Shown piece by piece: positions 49,701 to 59,670 of a DNA stretch of 64,000 nucleotides. The notes under the pieces were generated by a model, which was given only the letters and a program-made list of their open reading frames with translations, ran no database searches and was not told the DNA's origin. The stretch is from contig CM028888.1 in NCBI GenBank assembly GCA_016801885.1, positions 18,399,170-18,463,169 of the forward strand, given 5' to 3'. Numbering within the stretch: position 1 is the first letter of the stretch; each line of letters opens with the position of its first letter. Origin of the DNA: Toxotes chatareus (lineage: Eukaryota; Chordata; Actinopteri; Toxotidae). A program made the position numbers and the translations under genes.

Positions 49701-52700
49701 AAAAACGTCGTAGTATAGTAAAGCGTCAAAATCGGCCAAAATAAGTCCAAATTTTTTTTGACCTCAAAATGTCATAAAAAACGTCATACCGCGGTATGAC
49801 ATCAAAATATGCCAAAAAAAGTCATACTTTAGTAAGGCCTCAAAATGTCATAAAAAACGTCATAGTATAGGAAGGCGTCAAAATATGCCAAAAAAAGTCC
49901 AAATTTTTTTGGACCTAAAAATGTCATAAGAAACGTCATACCGCGGTATGACATCAAAATATGCCAAAAAAAGTCATACTTTAGTAAGGCCTCAAAATGT
50001 CATAAAAAACGTCATAGTATAGTAAGGCGTCAAAATGGGCCAAAAAATGTCCACAAATTTTTTTTGACCTCAAAATGTCATAAAAAAACGTCATACCGCG
50101 GTATGACATCAAAATATGCCAAAAAAAGTCATACTTTAGTAAGGCCTCAAAATGTCATAAAAAACGTCATAGTATAGTAAGGCGTCAAAATGGGCCAAAA
50201 AAAGTCCAATTTTTTTGACCTCAAAATGTCATAAAAAACGTCACAGTATAGTAGTAAGCGTCAAAATTGGCCAAAAAAGTCCAATTTTTTTTTTGACATC
50301 AAAATGTCATAAAAAACGTCATAGCATAGTAGGCGTCAAAATGGGCCAAAAAAAAGTCCACATTTTTTTTTTGACCTCAAAATGTCATAAAAACGTCATA
50401 GTATAGTAAGTAAAAGGCGTCAAAATCGGCCAAAAAAGTCAAGTTTTTTTTTGACCTCAAAATGTCATAAAAAAAACGTCACAGTATAGTAAGGCATCAA
50501 AATTGGCCAAAAAAGTCCAAATTTTTTTTGACCTCAAAATGTCTTAAAAAAACGTCATACCGCGGTATGACATCAAAATATGCCAAAAAAAGTCATACTT
50601 TAGTAAGGCCTGAAAATGTCATAAAAATGGTCATAGAATAGTAAGGCGTCAAAATGGGCCAAAAAAAGTCCAAATTTTTTTTGACCTCAAAATGTCATAA
50701 AAAAACGTCATACCGCGGTATGACATCAAAATATGCCAAAAAAAGTCATACTTTAGTAAGGCCTCAAAATGTCATAAAAAACGTCATACCGTGGTATGAC
50801 ATCAAAATATGCCAAAAAAAGTCATACTTTAGTAAGGCTTCAAAATGTCATAAAAAACGTCGTAGGATAGTAAGGCGTCAAAATCGGCCAAAATAAGTCC
50901 AAATTTTTTTTGACCTCAAAATGTCATAAAAAACGTCATACCGCGGTATGACATCAAAATATGCCAAAAAAAAGTCATACTTTAGTAAGGCCTCAAAATG
51001 TCATAAAAACGCCATATAGTATAGTCAAAATAGTAAAGGCGTCAAAATGGGCCAAAAAAAGTCCAAATTTTTTTTTACCTCAAAATGTCATCAAAATATG
51101 CCAAAAAAAGTCATACTTTAGTAAGGCCTCAAAATGTCATAAAAAACGTCATAGTATAGTAAGGCGTCAAAATCGGCCAAGAAAAAATTAGAAATTTTTT
51201 TGACCTCAAAGTGTCATAAAAAACGTCATAGTATAGTAAGGCGTCAAAATCGGCCAAAAAAAAGTCCAAATTTTTTTGACCTCAAAATGTCATAAAAAAC
51301 GTCATAGTATAGTAGTCAAAAGCGTCAAAATCGCCAAAAAAAGTCCAAATTTTTTTTGACCTCAAAATGTCATAAAAAAACGTCATACCGCGGTATGACA
51401 TCAAAATATGCCAAAAAAAGTCATACTTTAGTAAGGCCTCAAAATGTCATAAAAAACGTCATACCGTGGTATGACATCAAAATATGCCAAAAAAAGTCAT
51501 ACTTTAGTAAGGCTTCAAAATGTCATAAAAAACGTCGTAGTATAGTAAGGCGTCAAAATCGGCCAAAATAAGTCCAAATTTTTTTTGACCTCAAAATGTC
51601 ATAAAAAACGCCATCATACCATGGTATGACATCAAAATATAAAAATGTAAAAAAAAGTCATACTTTAGTAAGGCCTCAAAATGTCATAAAAAACGTCATA
51701 GTATAGGAAGGCGTCAAAATATGCCAAAAAAAGTCCAAATTTTTTTGGACCTAAAAATGTCATAAGAAACGTCACAGTACAGTAAGGCGTCAAAATTGGC
51801 CAAAAAAGTCCAAGTTTTTTTTACCTCAAAATGTCATAAAAAACATCAGTATGACGTCAAAATATGCCAAAAATAGTCATACTTTAGAAAGGCCTCAAAA
51901 TGTCATAAAAAACGTCATACCATGGTATGACATCAAAATATGCCAAAAAAAGTCCAAATTTTTTTTGACCTCAAAATGTCATAAAAAACGTCACAGTATA
52001 GTAAGGCATCAAAATTGGCCAAAAAAGTCCAAATTTTTTTTGACCTCAAAATGTCTTAAAAAAAACGTCATACCGCGGTATGACATCAAAATATGCCAAA
52101 AAAAGTCATACTTTAGTAAGGCCTGAAAATGTCATAAAAATGGTCATAGAATAGTAAGGCATCAAAATGGGCCAAAAAAAGTCCAAATTTTTTTTGACCT
52201 CAAAGTGTCATAAAAAAACGTCATACCGCGGTATGACATCAAAATATGCCAAAAAAAGTCATACTTTAGTAAGGCCTCAAAATGTCATAAAAAACGTCAT
52301 ACCGTGGTATGACATCAAAATATGCCAAAAAAAGTCATACTTTAGTAAGGCTTCAAAATGTCATAAAAAACGTCGTAGTATAGTAAGGCGTCAAAATCGG
52401 CCAAAATAAGTCCAAATTTTTTTTTACCTCAAAATGTCATAAAAAACGTCATACCGCGGTATGACATCAAAATATGCCAAAAAAAGTCATACTTTAGTAA
52501 GGCCTCAAAATGTCATAAAAAACGTCATAGTATAGGAAGGCGTCAAAATGGGCCAAAAAAAGTCCAAATTTTTTTTGACCTCAAAATTTCATAAAAAACG
52601 TCATACCGCGGTATGACATCAAAATATGCCAAAAAAAGTCATACTTTAGTAAGGCCTCAAAATGTCATAAAAAACGTCATACTATAGTAAGGCGTCAAAA

Positions 52701-55700
52701 TGGGCCAAAAAAAGTCCAAATTTTTTTTTACCTCAAAATGTCATAAAAAACGTCATACCGCGGTATGACATCAAAATATGCCAAAAAAAGTCATACTTTA
52801 GTAAGGCCTCAAAATGTCATAAAAAACGTCATACCGTGGTATGACATCAAAATATGCCAAAAAAAGTCATACTTTAGTAAGGCCTCAAAATGTCATAAAA
52901 AATGTCATAGTATAGTAAGGCGTCAAAATCGGCCAATAAAAAATTAGAAATTTTTTTGACCTCAAAGTGTCATAAAAAACGTCATAGCATAGTAAGGCGT
53001 CAAAATGGGCCAAAAAAAGTCCACATTTTTTTTTACCTCAAAATGTCATAAAAAACGTCATAGTATAGTAAGGCGTCAAAATGGGCCAAAAAATGTCCAC
53101 AAATTTTTTTTGACCTCAAAATGTCATAAAAAAACGTCATACCGCGGTATGACATCAAAATATGCCAAAAAAAGTCATACTTTAGTAAGGCCTCAAAATG
53201 TCATAAAAAACGTCATAGTATAGTAAGGCGTCAAAATGGGCCAAAAAAAGTCCAAATTTTTTTTGACCTCAAAATGTCATAAAAAACGTCACAGTATAGT
53301 AAGGCGTCAAAATTGGCCAAAAAAGTCCAAATTTTTTTTGACATCAAAATGTCATAAAAAACGTCATAGCATAGTAAGGCGTCAAAATGGGCCAAAAAAA
53401 GTCCACATTTTTTTTGACCTCAAAATGTCATAAAAAACGTCATAGTATAGTAAGGCGTCAAAAATCGTAAAAAAAAAAAGTCAAGTTTTTTTTGACCTCA
53501 AAATGTCATAAAAAACGTCACAGTATAGTAAGGCATCAAAATTGGCCAAAAAAGTCCAAATTTTTTTTGACCTCAAAATGTCTTAAAAAAACGTCATACC
53601 GCGGTATGACATCAAAATATGCCAAAAAAAGTCATACTTTAGTAAGGCCTGAAAATGTCATAAAAATGGTCATAGAATAGTAAGGGGTCAAAATGGGCCA
53701 AAAAAAGTCCAAATTTTTTTTGACCTCAAAATGTCATAAAAAAACGTCATACCGCGGTATGACATCAAAATATGCCAAAAAAAGTCATACTTTAGTAAGG
53801 CCTCAAAATGTCATAAAAAACGTCATACCGTGGTATGACATCAAAATATGCCAAAAAAAGTCATACTTTAGTAAGGCTTCAAAATGTCATAAAAAACGTC
53901 GTAGTATAGTAAGGCGTCAAAATCGGCCAAAATAAGTCCAAATTTTTTTTGACCTCAAAATGTCATAAAAAACGTCATACCGCGGTATGACATCAAAATA
54001 TGCAAAAAAAAGTCATACTTTAGTAAGGCCTCAAAATGTCATAAAAAACGTCATAGTATAGGAAGGCGTCAAAATATGCCAAAAAAAGTCCAAATTTTTT
54101 TGGACCTAAAAATGTCATAAGAAACGTCACAGTACAGTAAGGCGTCAAAATTGGCCAAAAAAGTCCAAGTTTTTTTTACCTCAAAATGTCATAAAAAACA
54201 TCAGTATGACGTCAAAATATGCCAAAAATAGTCATACTTTAGAAAGGCCTCAAAATGTCATAAAAAACGTCATACCATGGTATGACATCAAAATATGCCA
54301 AAAAAAGTCCAAATTTTTTTTGACCTCAAAATGTCATAAAAAACGTCACAGTATAGTAAGGCATCAAAATTGGCCAAAAAAGTCCAAATTTTTTTTGACC
54401 TCAAAATGTCTTAAAAAAAACGTCATACCGCGGTATGACATCAAAATATGCCAAAAAAAGTCATACTTTAGTAAGGCCTGAAAATGTCATAAAAATGGTC
54501 ATAGAATAGTAAGGCATCAAAATGGGCCAAAAAAAGTCCAAATTTTTTTTGACCTCAAAATGTCATAAAAAAACGTCATACCGCGGTATGACATCAAAAT
54601 ATGCCAAAAAAAGTCATACTTTAGTAAGGCCTCAAAATGTCATAAAAAACGTCATACCGTGGTATGACATCAAAATATGCCAAAAAAAGTCATACTTTAG
54701 TAAGGCTTCAAAATGTCATAAAAAACGTCGTAGTATAGTAAGGCGTCAAAATCGGCCAAAATAAGTCCAAATTTTTTTTACCTCAAAATGTCATATAAAA
54801 ACGTCATATACCGCGGTATGACATCAAAATATGCCAAAAAAGTCATACTTTAGTAAGGCCTCAAATGTCATCAAAACGCGTCATAGTATAGGAAGGCGTC
54901 AAAATGGGCCAAAAAAAGTCCAAATTTTTTTTGACCTCAAAATTTCATAAAAAACGTCATACCGCGGTATGACATCAAAATATGCCAAAAAAAGTCATAC
55001 TTTAGTAAGGCCTCAAAATGTCATAAAAAACGTCATACTATAGTAAGGCGTCAAAATGGGCCAAAAAAAGTCCAAATTTTTTTTTACCTCAAAATGTCAT
55101 AAAAAACGTCATACCGCGGTATGACATCAAAATATGCCAAAAAAAGTCATACTTTAGTAAGGCCTCAAAATGTCATAAAAAACGTCATACCGTGGTATGA
55201 CATCAAAATATGCCAAAAAAAGTCATACTTTAGTAAGGCCTCAAAATGTCATAAAAAATGTCATAGTATAGTAAGGCGTCAAAATCGGCCAATAAAAAAT
55301 TAGAAATTTTTTTGACCTCAAAGTGTCATAAAAAACGTCATAGCATAGTAAGGCGTCAAAATGGGCCAAAAAAAGTCCACATTTTTTTTTACCTCAAAAT
55401 GTCATAAAAAACGTCATAGTATAGTAAGGCGTCAAAATGGGCCAAAAAATGTCCACAAATTTTTTTTGACCTCAAAATGTCATAAAAAAACGTCATACCG
55501 CGGTATGACATCAAAATATGCCAAAAAAAGTCATACTTTAGTAAGGCCTCAAAATGTCATAAAAAACGTCATAGTATAGTAAGGCGTCAAAATGGGCCAA
55601 AAAAAGTCCAAATTTTTTTTGACCTCAAAATGTCATAAAAAAACGTCACAGTATAGTAAGGCGTCAAAATTGGCCAAAAAAGTCCAAATTTTTTTTGACA

Positions 55701-58700
55701 TCAAAATGTCATAAAAAACGTCATAGCATAGTAAGGCGTCAAAATGGGCCAAAAAAAGTCCACATTTTTTTTGACCTCAAAATGTCATAAAAAACGTCAT
55801 AGTATAGTAAGGCGTCAAAATCGGCCAAAAAAAGTCGAAGTTTTTTTTTGACCTCAAAATGTCATAAAAAACGTCACAGTATAGTAAGGCATCAAAATTG
55901 GCCAAAAAAGTCCAAATTTTTTTTGACCTCAAAATGTCATAGAAAACGTCATACCGCGGTATGACATCAAAATATGCCAAATAAAGTCATTCTTTAGTAA
56001 GGCCTCAAAATGTCATAATATAGTAAGGCGTCAAAATCGGCCAAAAAAAGTCCAAATTTTTTTTGACCTCAAAATGTCATAAAAAACATCATACCGCGGT
56101 ATGACATCAAAATATGCCAAAAAAAGTCATACTTTAGTAAGGCCTCAAAATGTCATAAAAAACGTCATTGTATAGTAAGGCGTCGAAATCGGCCAGAAAA
56201 AGTCAAAAAATTTTTTGACCTCAAAATGTCATAAAAAACGTCATAGTATAGTAAGGCGTCAAAATCAGCCAAAAAAAGTCCAAATTTTTTTTGACCTCAA
56301 AATGTCATAAAAAACGTCATACCGCGGTATGACATCAAAATAAGCCAAATAAAGTCATTCTTTAGTAAGGCCTAAAAATGTCATAAAAAACGTCATAATA
56401 TAGTAAGGCGTCAAAATCGGCCAAAAAAAGTCCAAATTTTTTTTGACCTCAAAATGTCATAAAAAACATCATAGTATGATAAGGTGTCAAAATTGGCCAA
56501 AAAAAGTCCAAATTTTTTTTGACCTCAAAATGTCATAAAAAACGTCATACCGCGTATGACATCAACATATGCCAAAAAAAGTCATACTTTCGTAAGGCCT
56601 CAAAATGTCATAAAAAAACGTCATAGTATAGTAAGTCGTCAAAATCGGTCAAAAAAGTCCAATTTTTTTTTTTACCTCAAAATGTCATAAAAAACGTCAT
56701 ACCGCGGTATGACATCAAAATAAGCCAAATAAAGTCATTCTTTAGTAAGGCCTAAAAATGTCATAAAAAACGTCATAATATAGTAAGGCGTCAAAATCGG
56801 CCAAAAAAAGTCCAAATTTTTTTTGACCTCAAAATGTCATAAAAAACATCATAGTATGATAAGGTGTCAAAATTGGCCAAAAAAAGTCCAAATTTTTTTT
56901 GACCTCAAAATGTCATAAAAAACGTCATACCGCGTATGACATCAACATATGCCAAAAAAAGTAATTCTTTAGTAAGGCCTAAAAATGTCATAAAAAACGT
57001 CATATTATAGTAAGGCTTCAAAATCGGCCAAAAAAAGTTTTTTTTTGACCTCAAAATGCCATAAAAAACGACATAGTATAGTAAGGCGTCGAAATCGGCC
57101 AAAAAAAGTCCAAATATTTTTTGACCTCAAAATGTCATGAAAAACGTCATACGTATGACATCAACATATGCCAAAAAAAGTCATTCTTTAGTAAGGCCTA
57201 AAAATGTCATAAAAAACGTCATAGTATAGTAAGGCGTCAAAATCGGCCAAAAAAAGTCCAAATTTTTTTTTACCTCAAAATGCCATAAAAAAACGTGATA
57301 GTATAGTAAGGAGTCAAAATGGTCCAAAAAAAGTCATACTTTAGTAAGGTCTCAAAATGTCATAAAAAACGTCATAGTATAGTAAGGCGTCAAAATCGGC
57401 CAAAAAAAGTAATTTTTCAGAGCGGCCTCAAAATGTCATAAAAAACGTCATACGACATATTACACCATGGTACATATGTCATATGACGTTTTTTATGACA
57501 TTTCATCTAAGTCATGAGTACAGACAAACACAATGTGCTAAAGTTTATAGCTCACAAAGAATGAATTATCTTTTGTGTCTTTATTAAACTCCTTGCATTA
57601 AACATTCACAGTGCTAATGAAAAAGTGAGATGTAATAATCGATCAGACCTCCTTTGGTAGTAGTAACTTCAGACAGGCTCTCTCCTCCGACTGGACCACT
57701 TCAAAATTTGGCTTTTCTCTCTTCTGTAATGGATTTACTTTAGTGTTTAGGTTCATTGTCTTGCTGCATCACCAAACTTCTACAGAGCTTCAGCTGACAG
57801 ACAGTCACCCTGACATCATCCTGTAAGATACTTAGATAAATTAGAGAATTAAATTTTCCCCTCTATGACAGTGAGCTGTTAAGACCCAGAGGCAGCAGAT
57901 CAGAAAAATCATCATGCTCCCTCCACTGGCCCTCGCTGTTAGGATGATGTTTTCATGCTAGTGTCATATTTACACATTTTACATTTGTAGCACTGTCTGC
58001 TCCTCCCAAACAATCCAGCCTTGGTTTCGTCAACCAAACATGATCCCAGGTGCATCAAGGTGCTCTTTGTAAACATCTGTAGCACAGTGATGTTTTGTTA
58101 GAAGAGCAGCAGCTTCCATGCATGTCTGACTGTGGTGATGAGTCTAAACTCTTTGAGATGACTCTTGTGGGGCATGGTTCACATCAGCTGACAAACTCAA
58201 AATGTCTGAGTTTTCTTTTATAAGTCAAAGTGGCTCTAACTCTCCAAAACTCCTCCAATATGGTAGGTAGTTTTTGTCAGTGCCATTAGCCGAATGCTTT
58301 CCCTTAACTAAGAGTTTAATTAAATGCAGGGCTTTAATGTAATGAAGTGTTTTTACAGACAGGTATTTAAACTTTTTGAACCTCTTTTGTGGGTTGGTCT
58401 GTGTGGGGTTCCGTTTTTGTGTTTGTGTTGAGTTCTCTTCGTTATGAAAAAAAAAAAAAGACAAAGACAGTACTTCCTACAACACTTGAATGCAACAAAG
58501 CACAGAGATTCAGTCACACTTAATCATCCTGACTGTCCGCCTGACTCTTCGTTGTTAGTCCAGTGTGCATCCTCTTGTACTGTAGGAGAACAATGTGATG
58601 TGTTCATTATTCTGCACCAACAAGCTGCGTGTCAGAAGTCGACGGCAGTTCACAAAAGATTTAATTACAGATATGCGGTGTGACTGTCAGTTCACTTCTT

Positions 58701-59670
58701 AATCTGTGACATAGAGGTCACAAAATACCAAGGAGACCTGTCTGCTAATGTTGAGTTTAGCTGGTATTTTGACAATGAAAAGACACAGTATAAAGGTTTT
58801 TACATATCACAGGTGGTACGTGGACAATTTGAAAATCTGAAAATCAATAGATCACAGAAAAAGCTCCCAAAAAAGCTGCTGATGATAAAGCTTTATTCAT
58901 GTTCACACTGTTTTGCCTTGTTACTGATCTGCACTCCACCTTCAGTTGGTAACCACTGCTGTGTTTTGTCCAGGTACAAGGAGTTGATGACAGGGAAGAC
59001 TGCCAGAGAGATCATCGCCATTCTGTGGATCCTGTCCTTTGTTATTGGCCTTATCCCTTTCTTTGGCTGGAACCGGAAGCACTGTTGTATAAACAGCAGC
59101 TCTGAGGCGAACAACACTACAAACACTGGCCTCGTGAGTTGCAAGCTCACATGCCTCTTTGAGAGTGTGGTGGACATGCACTACATGGTCTACTTTAATT
59201 TCTTTGTCTGTGTGCTGCTGCCACTGCTCATCATGCTGGGCATCTACCTGAAGATCTTCACCGTGGCCAGGAAGCAGCTGAGACAGATTGAGCTCAAGTG
59301 TGTGGGCAACGGGGACAGCCATCACCACGGGCTGCTGCAGAAGGAGATCCGGGCCGCCAAGTCCCTCTCCATTATCGTGGGACTGTTCGCCGTCTGCTGG
59401 CTGCCCGTCCACATCCTCAACTGCCTCACGCTGTTTTACAATGAGCTGAAGAAGCCAGAGGTCGTCATGTACGTGGCCATCATTCTGTCTCACGCCAACT
59501 CTGCGGTCAACCCCATCATCTACGCTTACCGCATCCAGGACTTCAGGAACACCTTCCGCAAGATCCTGGCTCAACACTTCCTGTGCCGCAGGGAGGAGCT
59601 GTACCTCAGCTCCAACGGCAGCAGACGCAACAGAGACCAGATCCACATGACCATCGACCCTCTGCTATAG
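31388..59670 (+). CDS. adora2b: adora2b, adenosine A2b receptor (class A GPCR), two coding exons
   Basis: Join 31388-31770 and 58974-59670: 359 residues from the first ATG, or 338 from the second in-frame ATG at 31451, whose short N-terminus (MKTFYIVIE) fits the family better. Gs-coupled plasma-membrane receptor raising cAMP (family knowledge). Numbering from 31451: E9, N20 (1.50), D48 (2.50), C73, T84, DRY 97-99, long loop 2 with sequons N147, N153, N154 and Cys144/145/163/167, F169-E170 (adenine stacking pair), CWLP 248-251, N256, S279-H280, NPIIY 286-290. Transmembrane residues are split between A2A-like and A2B-like; the short tail with a Cys (HFLCRR), HANS, NPI and the convergent zswim7 favour A2B. 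Alternative: adora2a. Confidence 0.85.
34927..34941 (+). repeat. poly-G tract
   Basis: Fifteen consecutive G after GTGGGT. Confidence 0.85.
35563..35583 (+). repeat. G-rich tract, G-quadruplex motif
   Basis: GGGG-T-GGGG-T then eleven G, satisfying the four-run rule with 1 nt loops. It lies on the transcribed (sense) strand of the adora2b intron. Confidence 0.75.
36696..37178 (+). mobile_element. truncated hAT transposon, 5' end plus BED zinc finger
   Basis: Begins TAGGGATGCACCGA, the typical terminal inverted repeat of many vertebrate hAT elements, followed by GGAGCCGGCTC-type subterminal repeats. A reading frame opens at 36999 (below). No matching right terminus (TCGGTGCATCCCT) was seen before the tandem array starts, so the element is a 5' fragment. 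It sits just left of the array. Confidence 0.75.
36999..37178 (+). pseudogene. hAT transposase remnant, BED-type zinc finger only
   Basis: 59 codons from MSDTRKRSKIWNHF to LKEKS and TGA. Residues 10-46 form a BED finger: aromatic W11 and F14, the Cys pair in AECRVCEKR (C-x2-C) and the His pair in NNLHRHLR. A complete hAT transposase is about 600 residues, so everything after the DNA-binding finger is lost: an internal deletion after HRHLR. Confidence 0.75.
37179..37347. other. A/T-rich junction between hAT remnant and tandem array
   Basis: About 170 bp of very A/T-rich sequence with no recognised feature. May be the remaining hAT interior. Confidence 0.5.
37348..38791 (+). repeat. left block of the array (older, CRE-containing variants)
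   Basis: Carries the version with intact TGACGTCA at 37627, 37703, 37882, 37959, 38035, 38112 and 38490. The units nearest the edge have unique variants (CTCAAGAGGTCATAAAA). Confidence 0.9.
38860..39306 (+). pseudogene. truncated ISL2EU accessory protein (SWIM/YqaJ-type), N-terminal part
   Basis: From the ATG at 38860 (MAGISSLSTYASGLSIKDRE) the frame matches, from memory, the N-terminus of the fish YqaJ-exonuclease/SWIM-finger protein family (LPDPCAIVEWVED, WPDIYTYLVEKPSVYT, YEYVLCGHV, LKSEVLPSQRQGHKTTM). Family similarity stops after about 125 residues, then 24 unrelated codons lead to a stop; the SWIM finger and YqaJ nuclease core are deleted. An in-frame upstream ATG at 38833 adds nine residues inside the terminal repeat and is less likely the start. 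Confidence 0.75.
39529..39717 (-). pseudogene. THAP zinc-finger exon of the ISL2EU transposase, frameshifted
   Basis: On the minus strand the ATG at 39717 starts MSGCCV, followed in other frames by CTNRYSTGGLKFYRIPTGS, WLQAIKRADWNEEIIK and NARVCSAHFISG, which together cover a THAP C2CH finger (final C-x2-H is CSAH). An in-frame TGA after the sixth codon and frame changes show decay. It ends at a consensus donor (GGTAAGT) like the first exon of intact elements. No downstream transposase remains. Confidence 0.7.
51350..53582 (+). repeat. higher-order repeat copy 1 (2.36 kb period)
   Basis: Matches 53714-55938. From 51649 onward the offset is constant at 2,355-2,356 bp, with only occasional differences; the start carries a 9 bp length difference near 51610-51648. 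Confidence 0.85.
53714..55938 (+). repeat. higher-order repeat copy 2 (2.36 kb period)
   Basis: Second copy of 51350-53582. Shared rare variants (for example GGACCTAAAAATGTCATAAG at 51747 and 54102, and ATCAGTATGACGTCA) show block duplication rather than independent homogenisation. Confidence 0.85.
57431..57503. repeat. terminal inverted unit closing the array
   Basis: Left arm 57431-57452 (AAATGTCATAAAAAACGTCA plus TA) is the exact reverse complement of 57482-57503. Inside, GACATAT and ATATGTC pair around CCATGG. The last array unit therefore faces an inverted copy and forms a 73 bp near-palindrome, beyond which the sequence is unique. Confidence 0.9.
57550..58230 (-). pseudogene. decayed Tc1/mariner-like transposase fragment
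   Basis: On the minus strand the sequence carries typical Tc1 phrases in broken frames: a W-x-TK type catalytic stretch (TTTGGTTGACGAAACCAAGG), GGAGGGAGCATGATG, and GTGATGCAGCAAGACAATGA (MQQDNEPKH-like) followed by GAAGTGGTCCAGTCGGA (the WPSQSPDL region). Many stops and frameshifts; no terminal repeats identified. It directly follows the array. Confidence 0.65.
58231..58973 (+). other. adora2b intron, right unique part
   Basis: About 740 bp up to the exon 2 acceptor (GTTTTGTCCAG at 58963-58973). No other feature. The open frame running into exon 2 from 58813 is intronic read-through. Confidence 0.7.
58974..59670 (+). CDS. adora2b: adora2b coding exon 2 (loop 2 to C-terminus)
   Basis: Starts with G completing the split Arg codon, then YKELMTGKTAREIIAILW; encodes helices 4-7 and the tail, TAG at 59668-59670. 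It shows the extended glycosylated loop 2, CWLPVH in helix 6, SHANSAVNPIIYAYR in helix 7, a short 46-residue tail starting at about Q295, and a Cys suited to palmitoylation. The antisense ORF of 234 codons (59646-58942) is a shadow. Confidence 0.95.

Larger units (their letters stand above)
37348..57503 (+). repeat. giant minisatellite/satellite array in the adora2b intron
   Basis: About 19.1 kb of tandem repeat, interrupted once (38792-39829). The base unit is 38 bp and nearly every unit ends TCAAAAT. Units alternate between an A-type (begins GTCATAAAAAACGTCATA) and a B-type (begins GGCC or TGCC plus AAAAAAAGTC), giving a 76 bp dimer repeated roughly 250 times. Two A versions exist (CATAGTATAGTAAGGCG and CATACCGCGGTATGACA) and two B versions (GTCATACTTTAGTAAGG and GTCCAAATTTTTTTTGACC). 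Leftmost units (37348-37560) are the most diverged, as expected at an array edge. ORFs up to about 94 codons are repeat artefacts. Confidence 0.97.
39830..57503 (+). repeat. right block of the array (main body)
   Basis: About 17.7 kb of the same 76 bp dimers, dominated by the CCGCGG-palindrome type and the CATAGTATAG type. Higher-order repeats are visible: about 1.3 kb blocks between 46500 and 49200 (marked by AAGAAAAAATTAGAAATTTT at 46531, 47246, 47836, 48523 and 49355), a near-exact 2.36 kb duplication (below), and a 380 bp duplication near 56340/56720. Confidence 0.95.

Noticed and set aside
41907..55579. Many Lys/Ser/His-rich ORFs of 60-94 codons (TSKCHKK, RRQNRPKK motifs) in the array
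   Set aside because: They are translations of the 76 bp tandem unit, change frame with each indel, lack any consistent start or splice context, and mirror the DNA period. No evidence of a protein.
37348..57503. CRISPR array
   Set aside because: Repeats are contiguous variants of each other without unique spacers, and the context is a vertebrate intron.
58813..58973. Extra N-terminal coding sequence before adora2b exon 2
   Set aside because: Open by chance; the acceptor TTTTGTCCAG at 58973 and conserved phase 2 intron position define the exon.
58942..59646. 234-codon antisense ORF over adora2b exon 2
   Set aside because: Shadow of the conserved GPCR frame on the other strand; no family similarity.
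31388..59670. Assignment as adora2a
   Set aside because: Transmembrane residues are ambiguous (CWAV, DRY flank and YAYRI look A2A-like), but the short Cys-containing tail, HANS/NPI in helix 7 and convergent zswim7 favour A2b. A tree is needed to be sure.
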